A stretch of 64,000 nt of DNA from Topomyia yanbarensis. Taxonomy: Eukaryota; Arthropoda; Insecta; Diptera; Culicidae. Shown here one piece after another: positions 1-12,180 of the stretch; position 1 is the stretch's first letter; the number at the start of each line of letters is the position of its first letter. The notes beneath the pieces are model-generated. The model ran no database searches, had not been told where the DNA came from, and saw nothing but the letters and a program-made list of their open reading frames with translations. The position numbers were made by a program, and so were the translations under genes. The DNA lies in the NCBI RefSeq assembly GCF_030247195.1, contig NC_080670.1:40905524-40969523 (forward strand), in the 5' to 3' direction.

Positions 1-626
1 AAATCCCCAATTATAGCGATTATTTCAACGTAATGGGTGTATTTTTTTCTAACGATTCCAGAACACTACGCAATGAACTTTCTTGAAATCATGAGTGGAG
101 CATACAGGAACATACTTTTCATTTAGAAAAGTTCCAGTCAAAAGTGTTGTCAATCAACAACCGCTGTGGAATAACTACTTTCAAGGCTTGTTTACGTAAT
201 CGCAAATATATTGCTTGTCAATTCAAACATCGATTGAGGTTGTATTTATAGACACAAAGAGTACGTAACGCTGAAAATGATAAACTTCATACATTTTGAA
301 CAAAATTTTGGCTCATGAAAGGCTGCTCAAAAATGTTGCGTTTTTATTTGCTTTTTCTCAATCCGTCAAATGACAGCGGATCTTCCATATGAGCTGTTCG
401 CAGACGAAAAAGCGTCACTGTGTAAGAAGACAGAAGTCGTACAAAGACCAAAGAGGTGTACGTACATGTGTAGAATCCACAAAAGGGGGTGAATGTTCTG
501 ACGTTTCTTTGAAAAATGAGTGAAGCCAACAAAAGCCAATGTGTAAACACAGGTATGGCGAAGATGGCACTTTGGTATTGAATATTACATGAGTGGTGTG
601 AGTGATCACAGAATAAATCGACTTGC
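1..626. other. AT-rich DNA, nothing recognised
   Basis: Short open frames only, with no conserved motif, splice-bounded exon or clear repeat that I can support. Confidence 0.5.
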
Positions 627-768
627 TTTCGTCATACCGTGCGTTCCGCTCCCATTGAATCGTGTGAACGCTATGACGTGGACCCGTTGTGCTTCAGGAT
701 TGTTTACATATTTTTGGTTGCCAACACTAGCAAACCGTGTGTTGTGCCACGCCTATATATACTGCATT
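627..768 (+). repeat. Dispersed repeat, copy 1 of 2
   Basis: About 140 bases are repeated in inverted orientation at 32926-33062 with high identity, running from the stretch with CGCTCCCATTGAAT through GACGTGGACCCGTTG to a TATATA-containing end. The short open frames in it are shared by both copies because they are the same repeat, not because they are a gene. Family unknown. Confidence 0.75.
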
Positions 769-987
769 GAACATAAGCTGGTTTCCTGGCTCGGCTAGCT
801 GCCAAAAATGCCAGCTGCCAAAAATGACGTTCACATTGCTGCGAGCCAATGTTGTTAACTCGACCTAAAACTTATCAAATGCAAACCAACTTCATTTTGA
901 AGTGCTTAACTGGTACTCAGGTGATAAAAGCGTTTGAATTTTGTGGAGAAGAAGCGAGACAGCGTGATTTCTCATATATTGTTAATA

Positions 988-1265
988 CAGTCGTGATTCG
1001 CTGGTTGGACATTTTTTAACTGAACCACTTTTTAGTTGGACCTCCGCTAGTTGGACCATTGTCCAACTAAAAAGCATCTGAACGCCAAAATCTCATGTCA
1101 AATTAACTTTGACAATCAATCTGACAATATTTAGAGATGTGAATAAATGCATTTACACTGCCAACATCTCCTTTGGAGAGTTTTTGACATTTGTCAGTCG
1201 GTCCAACTAGCGAATCAAATTCGTTAGTTGGACAAGGCTGTGGCCTAACCAGCGAATCACGACTG
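988..1265. mobile_element. pogo/Tigger-like MITE, 278 bp
   Basis: The ends are inverted repeats beginning CAGTCGTGATTCGCTGGTT, each flanked by TA (986-987 and 1266-1267). CAG termini next to a TA duplication are typical of pogo-type Tc1/mariner elements. The interior holds further inverted copies of a GTTGGAC/GTCCAAC motif and no coding capacity, so it is a non-autonomous derivative. Confidence 0.85.
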
Positions 1266-1452
1266 TAATTACTTTTGAAGCCAACTTTTAAACAGTGTTG
1301 TACAGTTTATTGAACATTTGAAGCGCAGCTAGTGCTATTGGCATTTGGAGGCAGCTTCAGGAAACAAACAGTTTTCAGAGAGAGAATAGAACACTTATTT
1401 GGGCAAAGCCTCAGCAAGCAAAACCAACTAACACTTTTATATGCAGATAGAC

Positions 1453-1718
1453 TACACAGCAAAAAAAATCATGTAACTTTACGTCTTACCAGATGCACAT
1501 AAAAGTAGCGTCCCAATTCACATAAATTTACATATTATTACATGTAAAAATGTGAGCTGCTCGGCTTTTTCTAGGTCATTCAGTCTGAGTTTTACATCTA
1601 AAGAGTCACAATATTCAATTGTACATTTCATAGCATGTAAAATCCTATTATCGGACAGAAGAATACGTCGCTGCGTTGTTTACGTCAAATGTAATTTTCA
1701 GTTTTTCTAAGAGTGTAT
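1453..1718. mobile_element. Possible MITE with weak TIRs
   Basis: ACACAGCAAAAAAAATC on the left is loosely mirrored by GAGTGT at the right end, followed inward on both sides by similar GTAA and ACGT blocks. The match is imperfect and no target duplication is clear. The call is tentative. Confidence 0.3.
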
Positions 1719-2704
1719 ATTGAAACGTGTATTCTCAATCAATTTATTTCGTCACATATTGAGTTGTGTTGGTATAATGCGGTGGGTAAATCTGCTTTAT
1801 GATGAGAACAAGGCATGATTCGAATTCAAAATATGTTGGAAAGGATGTAATGTCTTTTTTTTGCATCGGCAAATTTTGGGTATATTTATTTATACGGGAT
1901 GTGCGTACACGTTGTGGTTCGTGGCATCAGTTTTCTGTTTCTCACTCTCATCATCACTAGCGTTCACTTTTTTCGCCTTGAGCGAATCGTTCTCGTGTAC
2001 GCACCCGGTGTACGTACACGGATGTTTGAACTAGAGTTTGTATATCGTTCGATATTCGAGGCGAAACTGTAAATCGAGATGAAGCATGTTTGAGGTTGAA
2101 CGCGTGCACGAAATTTTTGTACACAGGTGCAAACTTGTCGATGTTCATGGAACGTCCGTTGTTTTCTAGCGAAAAATTGATTCTTTTCTATTTGTATATG
2201 TTCATTGAAGAGCTTGAAATTTCATTTCATTTACCATAAATATTTTCAAAATCGATCAGGCTGTTCTCTTGCAATCCTGGCCGCCAACTAATAAAATCAT
2301 GTCGACTTTGAACGTTGATATCTCCCAAATGAACCAATAGATTCTAACGAAATTTTTTTAACATGTTTATTACAAAGTCTTCAAAATAAAAAAAAAACCT
2401 TTGGGCCTTTAAAATGAAAGTTTCTTCTCAACCCCGCGCAAAAGTTCAATATCATTTAGACGGCATACGGGGGTTTTACGGGGGCTCAAAGCTGACACTC
2501 CGCAAAGGACGACAGAAAACCACGCTACGGCCCTGCTTATGCTTGATTCATTATATAATCTTAAAGAAAGGCTATATTTGAATATTTTTGATTCCAATGT
2601 ACGTGTACCACTATATCCGAATTTTCACCAGAAATACCGAAATAGCTGATTTTAATGCAACCATGCAGAAGATAGAACAATTATAGCATTCGAACTAACA
2701 GCCT
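1719..2704. other. No gene recognised
   Basis: Mostly AT-rich. The part from 1890 to 2160 is less so and holds two GTACAC-type blocks (1907 and 2008), but I see no exon, promoter motif or repeat that I can support. Confidence 0.4.
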
Positions 2705-2755
2705 AAGTGTATTCTACTTCACTTCGGTTATGTCTCTGGCATTGCGTACCCATCT
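2705..2755 (+). repeat. 51-bp dispersed repeat, copy 1
   Basis: AAGTGTATTCTACTTCACT and the sequence after it up to CCATCT recur in the same orientation at 62076-62126 with a few substitutions. It is probably an end fragment of a transposable element. Confidence 0.7.
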
Positions 2756-4369
2756 ATTGTGGAATCACACTATCAGTAGTCTTATCTTTTTTCATGCAAT
2801 AATAAAAATGTGATATTTCCAAGAAGATTATCTCTCAATAGTCTAGGCATTCCACAAAACGATAACTCCACAACACCGCCATAGATCTGCAAAAAAAAAA
2901 CAAGCTGTGTAAGCAGATGGGAATTCGCTTTTTTGCTATCTCTTGGTCCCTTTGGTGAACGAACAAGGGGGAGCATATGGCATATTATCTTCAGTATCAA
3001 GGTAGAACAAAGACCTAGCAGTGAATATTGCTTTGTTTTGATTTCATTCTCAACCTATGGCAATGTAATTTAAACGAGATTGAATAATAGAAAAACACCT
3101 TTACGAGAAGAGGTGCCGTTTGAATGTGTCTATGTACTGGCAATCTAAGATTTGTTTGTTTGGCTATTTTCTAGATTTCGTTTCTATAGTTTCGATACGA
3201 GAAGCATACTGTGTTGGCCACGTGAACTACGCTGTTTCCGTGCATGCAGGTGTACCATATTGATTCGGGAGGGAGTGGAAGCTAAATATGTAATAAATTT
3301 ACCCACCCACGAGGTATAGGATCCACACGAAACGCAATTAATTCAACATTATTTCACGAATAATTTGCATTTTATTACGCAATCAACGTCGTGCAGACAG
3401 GATAATAACCGCTAAATAATACCGTGTGCTCCCGACAAACATTACATCATACTTCCATAAACTACTGTTTTGCAGATTTCGTCACACACGCGCGGCACTT
3501 CTTTATATCAAAGCGGCGTGCTTCGGAAAATTTCCATTTTCTTACACTCCCCCGCCTGCCGTCACGCACCAATGTAACCAGAGCAGGGCGTGACCGGAAT
3601 GTATTTATTCTCGCTCCCAGTCTTCGTTCTTGGTCCTATAGGCATACCTACGGCGCACAGTCCAATGCAAACAAATACCCTCGAGATATCAACCAGACAG
3701 AGGCCTCCTTGTGGTGGGGGGCTGGGCGTCTTTAGCAAACGGCCGTTTCGCACTGCTTCAGAAGGTGATTGTTTGCCGAAATAAAAAAGTAACTGACGGG
3801 AAGAAAATGCTGTCCCAGCAGGAGCCAGGCGATGGAAAGGGATGAGCTCATGGCTTCATCGATAGAATTCAAACAGGTCGTTCGCGGAATCGTTGAACAT
3901 GACCGGAATTCCAATTGGCCGCATGAATCTGACTGGTGGATAACGATGTTTGCGAGAGTTCTTTTTCCACAGGCTCGTTCGAGGGGTAATTACCAACAGT
4001 TCCTATCTATTGTGTTTTTAATGCCAGAAATAAGGGAAAGATAATTAGGACTATTGAAAATGCAAGCATCTTTCATGAACAAGACACAGCAGGATTTTTT
4101 TTTATTTAATTGGGTGAATAAAAGGAATGTTTTTAATGTTTTGGCTATACAGAGAACAATCCAATCAATTTTCATATATCAATGCAACCTTTTAACAATA
4201 TTTTCCTATGTTTAGATTGCAAAATATTAAAAATTAGGCGAAGGTCAGGGAATGTTTGAAGAGGCTTTGAAGAGAAGTTGTATTGTGGCAGACAAACTCA
4301 AAATTTATTGGAGCAATTATTTAAAAAAATGCAATTCTTTTTCTCATATTTCTCCGGGTAACTACGAGA
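2756..4369. other. No gene recognised
   Basis: The region between about 3420 and 3780 is less AT-rich and has overlapping open frames on both strands (103 codons on +, 63 on -), but none has a recognisable domain, splice boundary or codon pattern that would favour coding. Confidence 0.4.
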
Positions 4370-4475
4370 GCTTTTTCTTTATGTTTTGCTCATATAGAAG
4401 GTTTTGCAACCATTTTGACATTCGACATTTTATACCAGTCGAGTCTGTTAGTTGAGATCGGAAAATATCTGTTTT
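4370..4475 (+). repeat. Diverged copy of a microsatellite-bearing repeat
   Basis: Carries the family pattern 'CTCATATAGAAGGTTTTGCA', then TTTATACCAGTCGAGTC, then GAGATCGGAAAATATCTG. It aligns with the copies at 4705, 6237, 6505 and 34850 (reverse strand). Confidence 0.6.
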
Positions 4476-4704
4476 TATTGCAGGGTTTTAAAAGATTAAC
4501 TTTCGTGCCTAACCCATAAAAGCACTCCTTGTACTTTTTCCTGCCGTTCTTCAATTGGACTTCATCAAAGCATAAGTTGTGGGTTGGTTGTGCTTTATAC
4601 ACATCTCTTTGTTTTGCTAATCAATTTTCAACAGTTAACTCAGTACCTTGCTTGATACATTAAGTTGTTCATCCTTTGAGTTATTTAGTTTCCTGTTTTT
4701 ACAT

Positions 4705-5245
4705 TTCTTATAAAAGAAATGTATAGAATTCGCTCAAACTTTCAAGATTTTTTCCGAGGCCCGGAGGGCCGAGTCTTATATACCAATCGACTCAGCTCGA
4801 CGATTTGGGACAATGTCTGTGTGTGTGTGTGTGTCTGTGTGTGTGTGTATGTAACGGACAAATTCTCATTCGTGTTTCTCAGCAATGGCTGAACCGATCT
4901 TATCCAAACCAATTTTAAATGAAAGAACTAAAAAACAGTATGAACGCTATTAATTTGTTTTTGATTCTGATGTTTAGTTTCCAAGATATGAATGTTTGAA
5001 TGTGTAAAAATGGCGTTTTTTGCAGTTTTTTTGAATTATCTGCCGAAATTGACAATATAGATTAACAATTTATATATTTTTAGACAGCTTTAACGAATAC
5101 CTTTCGAACAAGTTATAGATTGTTGAAATCGGACTATTATCAATAGAGATATTTAACATTAAATGCGGACGAAAGATTTTTATCATTTCCCATTGCCAGA
5201 AATATGACCAAAAACATGTAATCTATTATTAACGCCAAAACGGCT
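4705..5245 (+). repeat. Microsatellite-bearing dispersed repeat
   Basis: The unit runs GAGGCCCGGAGGGCCGAGTC, CTTATATACCAATCGACTCA, CTCGACGATTTGGGACAATG, a TG tract, then CAGCAATGGCTGAACCGATC. The same order is seen in other copies in this window. I recall this layout as very abundant in culicine mosquitoes, which I could not check here. No coding capacity. Confidence 0.7.
4810..4852 (+). repeat. (TG)n microsatellite
   Basis: Imperfect TG run interrupted by TCTG and TATG. It is embedded in the dispersed repeat and is a constant part of that family, since the copy near 6295-6333 has one in the same place. Confidence 0.85.
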
Positions 5246-5691
5246 TATTCTAGGTCAATAGTATCTTCGGAGAATTTAATGGAGGCAATATGCCCTTTCT
5301 TTTGGTATTGTGCTTTTGCTGATTAATCCCCCTATGAGTGAGATATTTTCACAAATTTTCTTGGGAGTGAGTATATCGAAATGATGCCTTCAGCAAATGT
5401 GTAGCTCTTACTTTTACGAATAACTTTACTGAATACTTCAAATATCTATTTTGAATACTTTAAAAGTTATGGCTTGTTGTTTGTGGATTACTCTTTGTCG
5501 CCTATTTATTGTTCAATATTGTAATAATCCATTGAAATAAGCCAAACATTATTTCAATAAAACGAATTTTGTATTTCATTTTTCTATCTACAACCGCTAG
5601 AAATAATCACCGAACACTTCCAAGTTGTCTGGAAGGAACTTGATAACTTATCAGTGCAAAAATGTTCATTTGTACGAACCTTCTGACTGCA

Positions 5692-5735
5692 ATTTTCCGA
5701 TATTTTTCGGATCGATCTGAAAAATATCGGAAAAT
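5692..5735. repeat. Near-perfect 44-bp palindrome
   Basis: ATTTTCCGATATTTTTC is followed after GGATCGATCT by its reverse complement. It could fold into a hairpin or mark the centre of a small fold-back element. No outer TIRs were found. Confidence 0.8.
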
Positions 5736-5807
5736 GAAAAGCGAAATAAATAACTCCAAGCAACGGCGTAGCCACGAGAAGGTTTTGGGGTTTACCACCA
5801 TACAACA

Positions 5808-5820
5808 CCCCCCCCCCCCC
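5808..5820 (+). repeat. C13 homopolymer
   Basis: Thirteen consecutive C residues, unusual in an AT-rich region and also an assembly risk point. A second C13 lies at 51515-51527. Confidence 0.9.
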
Positions 5821-6236
5821 TCCACCACACCCAACAAAAAAAATTGGATTGAAGTTGAAAATCTATTGATTCTGACTGATGTAATTCAATATTACAATAA
5901 CAATTATCTGATCCGTAGATTGATAACCTGTTGTTGTAGACATCATGAGGACGTTTGATAAATTGTCGGAATGGGGCCCTGATATGTAACTGATCTATTG
6001 GTTTTGATTTCACAGTTGTCCAATTGCATCAATATCAAATTCCTGCCTGAAAACATTCCAATAGAAAATTCCAGAGTTCTGTAATCAATCATAATCCTCA
6101 GATTTATTTTCAAATTGAGCTCGTTTTTGTAGAGATGTAATGTAATAAGGGTCTTTATTTAATAGGAAGCGAAGTTAAAATTGATTTAATGAAACATAGA
6201 ACTGCTCACCAAAAAAAATGCATAACTTTCAACATT

Positions 6237-6450
6237 TGCTAAAAATGTTTTTGCCTTTCTCATTCACTCTAAAGTTCGTCGAGATCGGAAAATGTCTGTG
6301 TGTGTGTATGTATGTGTGTCTATGTGTGTATGTGGAAAAAAATGTGACCTCTGTTTCTCAGAGATGGCTGGACCGATTTGCACAAAGTTAGTCTCAAATG
6401 AAAGGTACAACAAAATTCAAAATCAAATATGTATTTTTGATGCCAAATGA
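6237..6450 (+). repeat. Microsatellite-bearing dispersed repeat, shortened copy
   Basis: Starts TTGCCTTTCTCATTCACTCT and jumps straight to CGTCGAGATCGGAAAATGTC, so the block with the CCGGAGGGCC motif seen at 4750 is deleted. Then come the TG tract and CAGAGATGGCTGGACCGATT. Confidence 0.7.
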
Positions 6451-6504
6451 ATTTAAAATGCATGAAACATTGAGATGTTTGACAAAAATTGACTTTTTTA
6501 GACT

Positions 6505-6600
6505 TTGGTACATTTTTGCCTTTCTCATATAGAAAGGTTATGCAATCACTCTAAAAATCTTCAATTATACCGGCCCGAGGGGGGGTATGCAGTGAGGGGT
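6505..6600 (+). repeat. Head fragment of the same dispersed repeat
   Basis: TTTTGCCTTTCTCATATAGA then AAGGTTATGCAATCACTC and a CCGGCCCGAGGG block. It lies directly downstream of the 6237 copy, suggesting a tandem arrangement or a broken longer copy. Confidence 0.65.
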
Positions 6601-8689
6601 TGCTACTTTAAAATTAAAACTAGTTTCAAATTTCTTAACAAGTTGAAAATTTTCGGCAAGACCTGGACCTCCCGGATCTTTCTCCATGATCCGCCGCTGG
6701 TTTCAAGCGATGTTTCAATATCACATAGTATCTCAAGATCGTGGCTGTCGATCGATTGTATGTATGTGCAAATCGTACTGAACATGTAATATTCATTTCC
6801 ACCATTGTAATGAAGATAACCAGCCATGGAATCGTAGTCTGGACAAATGAGAAAAGCACAATTGCACCACTAGGTGGATTAAAACAGGTTTATATTTTGG
6901 GAATGCGTCGAGTTGAGACGAAGACGTAATATGATTAATAACGAGGATAACACTTTCCGAATGTAGAGAGAAATTTATGAAAAATGACGATATCCATTCG
7001 ACTCTAGCAGGTTCTGATCAATTTTGATGAGCATTTGATTTTTGTTGTATGACCAATTATATGTATAGGTCAAATGTTTAAAAACAGTAATTTAAGGTCA
7101 AGATAGCATCATTTTGAAACCGCCAATTTCGGAGGTTTAGTATCTTCAATGAGTTTTATAAACTTTAAACAGCGCATCATTTGATAAAATAATTTTGACG
7201 GTATATCGTCCAAGAAGTATTTATGGTGAATTTTCTCAGGTTAATATTCATGACTACAATAAAGTCTCAACAAATTCGCTAAAGACACGAACCTTGTTAC
7301 TATTTTCTGGAAAATAATTCTGCATAATTTTAAAACTTTAAAATTTATGGTTTCGGAATTATGCCGTTTGGACAGTAAGATCGATTTTCACCAAACCCCC
7401 ACCAAACCGAATTTCTGGCTACGCCGCTGACTTCAAGTAAGTAGAAACAAAGTCGTTCTACACTCGAAAGAAACTTCTTCGAATGCTGAATATCTATTAT
7501 AATACAAAGACACCCCAATTTTATCAGCCAAATATGAATTGCCAAATATGATTTTTTTATTGCATCGAACTACAACAATTTTTAGGTAGCTGTCAAGGGG
7601 TTATTTTATAGACTTCTTCCAAAATTTGGCGAACCTATTCCAATTCGTATACCAATTAATTGGTATACTTAAGGGTTTATATGTTGCAGATAGAAAAATA
7701 CTGAAGTTTTCAGCTTTTTTCCTACACAATATTACGAAAGCTTATTAAACAATTTTTCCTAATATGTTTGTGAAAATTATAAACTATTTGAAATATTTTA
7801 ATAGTTTAATTTTTTATTTAACCGTGATTTTTTAATAAATAGTGACCATCGCTTAACAACGTAGTCAATTTTTTATGGCTTGCGGTGAGCACGATCTCTC
7901 GAATTGCTGAACTGAAAATTATGGAATAGAAATTAATTTTTAGTGTTCTTTACAGATTTAACTCGCCGCGCAGATAGCTCTGAATTAGACCCACTGGTGC
8001 CCTAAGACGATTTTGCTAGATTTTCAGAGCACTGTGCACCCAGTGCATTAACGCAAGTGACGGAAGGTTATCGAAAAGTTTCGTGAAAATGAAAATTTCA
8101 GTAATGATGATGATTTTCCCAAACGGTTCGTTTTCGAGAGGTTTTTATTTGTTCTTTGGCATTAGGATTAGCGATAATAATTCAAATCAATGATACTACT
8201 GGGAAGTCACCTTTAGAAAAAGTCGATGTCGAAGTAAAATTTGGAACTATGCACGCATGCACTTCAGAGATAGCGTGATATCAGGAGCTGCGATTTCATT
8301 TCAACGCTTTTTTGTGAAAAGGGCGATACTCACAAATGTAAACATAAGGCTTTTTTCATACATGCGAATGATTAATAAATAACCTTTTTAGGAAAATTCA
8401 GTTTTCCCACCACAATTTAGATATTTTATTAACAGAGCATTAACAATAATTCGATGGTATGTCTATTTTATGGGCCATTTTTTCGCTTTCCTATTGATTT
8501 GGTTTGAGATTTCTAGCACTGATGTTGTCCTATGCTGATTTGAGCGATTCTCTGAGTCCTGCCACTATCCCATGTAGTATGTGTTATCAAAAACATCGCG
8601 AAGCATCAAGTTCTAAATGTTCTCAAACGATATAATATCCGAAGAGAGTGATAAGAGTTATAAGAAATGTCCCATCACACTGTTAGGTG
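6601..8689. other. AT-rich, no gene recognised
   Basis: Contains a perfect 22-bp palindrome at 7647-7668 (half-site GTATACCAATT) and short open frames only. No TIR pair was found across the interval. Confidence 0.4.
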
Positions 8690-9130
8690 GATTAAAAGCG
8701 TTTTTCCTCTTGCAATCTTTCGTTCTCGGCACACATTAGTTTAGATCTTCTGCGTACTTGAGACACTAAGCTCCGCATAACAGCTCGGGCAGTCCTCGAC
8801 GGTGAATCTGCCTGTCTCCTCAGACAAAGTTTCCCGGTCGTGGGATATCTCTGACGAAATTTCTCGCAATACCGCACTTCCTAGAGCGACTACGATCCGC
8901 TATCGGCGTAGCGACAGTTACTCGATCTAGTTGCCGGTGGTGAACATAGCCGACTCAACGGGCCAAGCAGCAGGTGCCGGGCTCTGTCGGGCGATTTCGG
9001 AAGGAGCTTCGCTTTCGGTTCGCCGGTGCCCTGAGGTGACGTGAATTACTCGATCTACTCCCGGGGGTGGATCTAGATTACTCCACGGAGTAACCGGAAG
9101 GGTGCTCCGATTCAAATTGTTCATTCTAGT
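8690..9130. other. GC-richer block, origin unknown
   Basis: Clearly higher GC than its surroundings. The minus strand has two short open frames in series (9124-8927 and 8877-8692), separated by stops. The texture resembles the blocks at 16640-17600 and 33890-34560, which may be 5' regions of retroelements. No diagnostic domain seen. Confidence 0.3.
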
Positions 9131-9261
9131 TACTGATTCGCAGATTTTGCACTATTTGTGCGAATACTCTACAGGTACTTTTGTCTTTGTACATTTCTAG
9201 AATTCCTAGAACTGGCTTCACTTCACTTCGCACTTTCTGAAATCTTAGATAGTCGAAGACC

Positions 9262-9400
9262 ACTTGCTCCGATGTGTAACCCGTCAGGGCATCAATTTAG
9301 CACTGGGTGGAAATATACCGATTTGTGGGTATACACTCCGTAGAGTGTATTTGTTGACATATAAAATTATGCTCACCGCTGTTCGGTACCGTTCACTTTT
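9262..9400 (+). repeat. Dispersed repeat related to a mariner leader
   Basis: The block around CGTCAGGGCATCAATTTAG, CACTGGGTGGAAATATACC and the CTCCGTAGAGTGTATT motif is repeated inverted at 23340-23475. The leader of the ITmD37E mariner at 12107-12190 has a weaker version (CAGGGCATAAATTTTTTACC ... ATTGGGTAAAAAT ... GTGTATTGTTTACAT). All three may come from the 5' ends of related mariners; that link is inference. Confidence 0.55.
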
Positions 9401-9746
9401 TCATGTAAATTTTGTACATTTTCGCGTAAGTGAACGGTTTTGTTCGTGCAGCTAGGTTAGATAATTTTTGTGTTAGGTTTGTGAATAAGTAATATAGGGA
9501 TTAGATAGATCACCGCTCTCTTTTTGCTGAAAAATGTCTGCTGATAATGCTACGGATCGGCGATGACAGCTATGCGACGAGGCGGTTGGTGTTTGTTTTG
9601 GTCGAGTGCGAAAGGCGGCGATCGTGATAAAAGAGAAAGTGACGAACCACGGTTAAAGACAGACTTCGATTATTTCGGAAAAGTTTACCGCCACAATACC
9701 TTGTGAGCGAAGTGCGCGTGTGTGACGGAAGAGATTCCCGTCGAAA

Positions 9747-9918
9747 ATGCCGGTCCGTGTTTTGGGCACTCATAGTGTTTCTGGTGCTGGATCGCCGTCG
9801 TATGTTGAAGTGAAATTGCAGGCTCTTTTAGAAGACACCGTGTCACGCTTGTGTCAGTACCTGGAGGAAGTTATCGTCAGGTTTTCTGATGAAGAATGGC
9901 ACAATTTTGAACTTTTCA
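9747..9918 (+). CDS. Candidate first coding exon of an unrecognised host gene
   Basis: A less AT-rich leader (about 9540-9746) is followed by ATG in the context GAAAATG and an open frame of 57 codons that ends at a strong splice donor, TTCA followed by GTAAGTGG (GT at 9919-9920, phase 1). The peptide starts MPVRVLGTHSVSGAGS and contains LCQYLEEVIVRFSDEEWH, a mixed-charge amphipathic stretch with normal-looking composition. I do not recognise the family and cannot identify the next exon downstream. The interval that follows is filled by a hAT MITE and a mariner, as is usual in insect introns. A retrogene or transposon exon remains possible. Confidence 0.4.
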
Positions 9919-10090
9919 GTAAGTGGGGGTGTGATGTATTATATTATGTTTGATTAAATATATCAAATCTGAAAATTTTTGGTGGGTATAGCATACTTGG
10001 TAAATCGATTGCCTTGTACGCATTTCAGCAATATTCTACTCCCAAGCTTAGGGTAGAGATTTTTCAAATCAGAAAAAAGAGGCGCATGAC

Positions 10091-10911
10091 CAGTGTTGGG
10101 AAAATCATTATCAATGAAAGTTCATTCCAGGTTCATTGGCGAATCAATTTTTCCCAGAACATTTCCAAACAAAAATCTGTGAAACCAAAGATCGCATTCG
10201 AATGTATCATTCTTGAGACAAATATTCAATGATTCTTAGCATCGAAGTTCGCACGCGAACTTCTGCCTCAGTTAAACTCTTGAAAGAATGTTCGCCCAAA
10301 GCAACATCGACAGAGACATTCGGAAGCGAAAAACGCTTTTAGTGATTGCACATCACATCGAAAATATGATTGTATATGAAACACCATAAAAGTTTTTAGA
10401 TATTTTAGATCTAGCGATACATACAATATTAGGTGGAAAAAGATATCTTCCCATTTCTTCTTTCCCATTTTAATTCTGTCGATTGATAAAAAGTTTTATT
10501 TTGTTACACGCCGGCGGCTTCTGAAGAAAGCTTCGTTGAGACTAAGTAGACTGACGCTTTATCCCATTAAGCTATCGCCGTAATATCGTAGGACGTAGTT
10601 TTTTATATCATGTTAATCCACAGGTTTTTTGGAACCTTTGGAAATCCCTCGGAAATCTTATGTTAGAAGATCGTGCAAGATGTTTTCAACTTTTTTTTCT
10701 ATATTTTCGCCGATATAAAAATTCGCAAGCGATCTTTTCTTCTTCCGATATTTGCTTCAACCGAACAATGTTCCCAAACATCGGCACTCTTGAAGTCTAC
10801 TGACGATTTTTTCCCTAGCGATATTGTATATCAGTGAACTTTTTATTAGAAAATCGGCGATGAAAAGATTCTTTTATGAACATTGATTTTTTTTATTTTT
10901 TCCTAACACTG
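10091..10911. mobile_element. hAT-type non-autonomous element, 821 bp
   Basis: TIRs start CAGTGTTGGGAAAA (left) and CAGTGTTAGGAAAAAA (right, reverse strand). The 8-bp target duplication CGCATGAC is at 10083-10090 and 10912-10919. CAGTG termini with an 8-bp duplication define hAT. The interior encodes nothing recognisable and contains a SINE-like copy in reverse orientation. Confidence 0.88.
10401..10580 (-). repeat. tRNA-like SINE-type repeat, copy A
   Basis: Read on the minus strand it begins with a tRNA A-box-like block (TAGCTTAATGGGATAAAGCG) and runs through CAACGAAGCTTTCTTCAGAA to CGCTAGATCTAAAATA. Copies lie at 28870-29050 (+) and 42208-42370 (-). A B box is not clear, so the tRNA origin is tentative. 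Confidence 0.5.
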
Positions 10912-10919
10912 CGCATGAC

Positions 10920-12078
10920 CCTAAGGTTAAAACCTCTGTAACAGAAACAAAGAAAACAAAGTAAATTTGTAACCAGAATGTTATTCATAATGTTTAACGT
11001 GATTAAAATTAATGTGATTGCAACAAAGACGAAGTGCATATTAGAAAGCTATTATGTCACTGTTAGGTGAAGTTTACTGTAAATAAACATTCCTTTAGAC
11101 TATTTGACTATTGGCGATGTGCGGCAAAACCAAAATTAGTCATGCGACACCTACGATTCAGCTCATGAACTGGCAATGTCAAACTCATATTCTGGACTAC
11201 GTAGGAGATTCAGTGAAGACTATCAGAGAGAAGGATCGGCTGTGTATGATACAAAGCTGACACTTTCCTATTAGCCGGAAATATTTTTTCCTCGAGTGAT
11301 CTGGAGAGTTTCATGAATTTACACCATCTCATGAAGGTTTAGCTTAACTTAGGAGGAACGGGAAATGGTGTTGCGGCAGCTACGGTGCTCAACAAATTAC
11401 ATTTCGGAACTGCACACACATATAGCTCTGCGAATAAAATTAGAAACCACTATGTTTTACACCCTTTCCGTAAGATGTTTACTCATCATCTTATAAAATG
11501 ATGATTTTCCTTCATTTTCATAAACAATTATCAACAAATTGATCGGTGATTTGGAGTTTAAAAGTTATTTTTTACCAATGTTTACAGCAATATATGCACT
11601 ATGACAGAACAGAATCAAATCAGCAACACTTTGCTTCCAGCACTATCTGTGGGCGGTTTCAACGTAGAATCGCCAATAAGATGACCGAAAATTTATCGAA
11701 AAAATTGTGGCCACAATTTTACATAACATACTCTTATGTGCAACGCTCGCTGCTTAGTCGAATTGTACGAACCAATCATGGCGCAGATAATTACTGCGTT
11801 CATAAAATCCATTATTTCCGTTATTTTTTAGTAAGTGTACATTCTACAAAATTAGTTACAAAATCTTTGCGCATATTTCCAATTAACATCTGGTTATGTA
11901 TTCTATACAACGGCAGATATTCACGCTAAAAAAATCGGGTTGAAATTTTGGCCGAACAGGACCGCTATATGGAAACGTTGGAAGTATTCTACTTAAAAAA
12001 AAAATGAATTCTGGACTTCGAGTCAGCGTTGATGTTTTCAATTTAAAATCATCACTGGCTTGAGACGGTTTCGGTTTC
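10920..12078. other. No gene recognised
   Basis: AT-rich. A 127-codon frame at 11546-11929 has no domain I recognise, an unremarkable composition and no supporting splice sites. Confidence 0.4.
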
Positions 12079-12180
12079 TAAAGGAAAGCCGAAATTATTG
12101 CGACACATTCAACAGGGCATAAATTTTTTACCATTGGGTAAAAATCAACCAAATTTTGCACACTTTCTCATTGATGTGTA

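Noticed and set aside
627..798. 69-codon frame shared between 589-798 and 32877-33152 as a conserved gene
   Set aside because: The two loci are copies of one dispersed repeat, so the shared frame is not evidence of selection.
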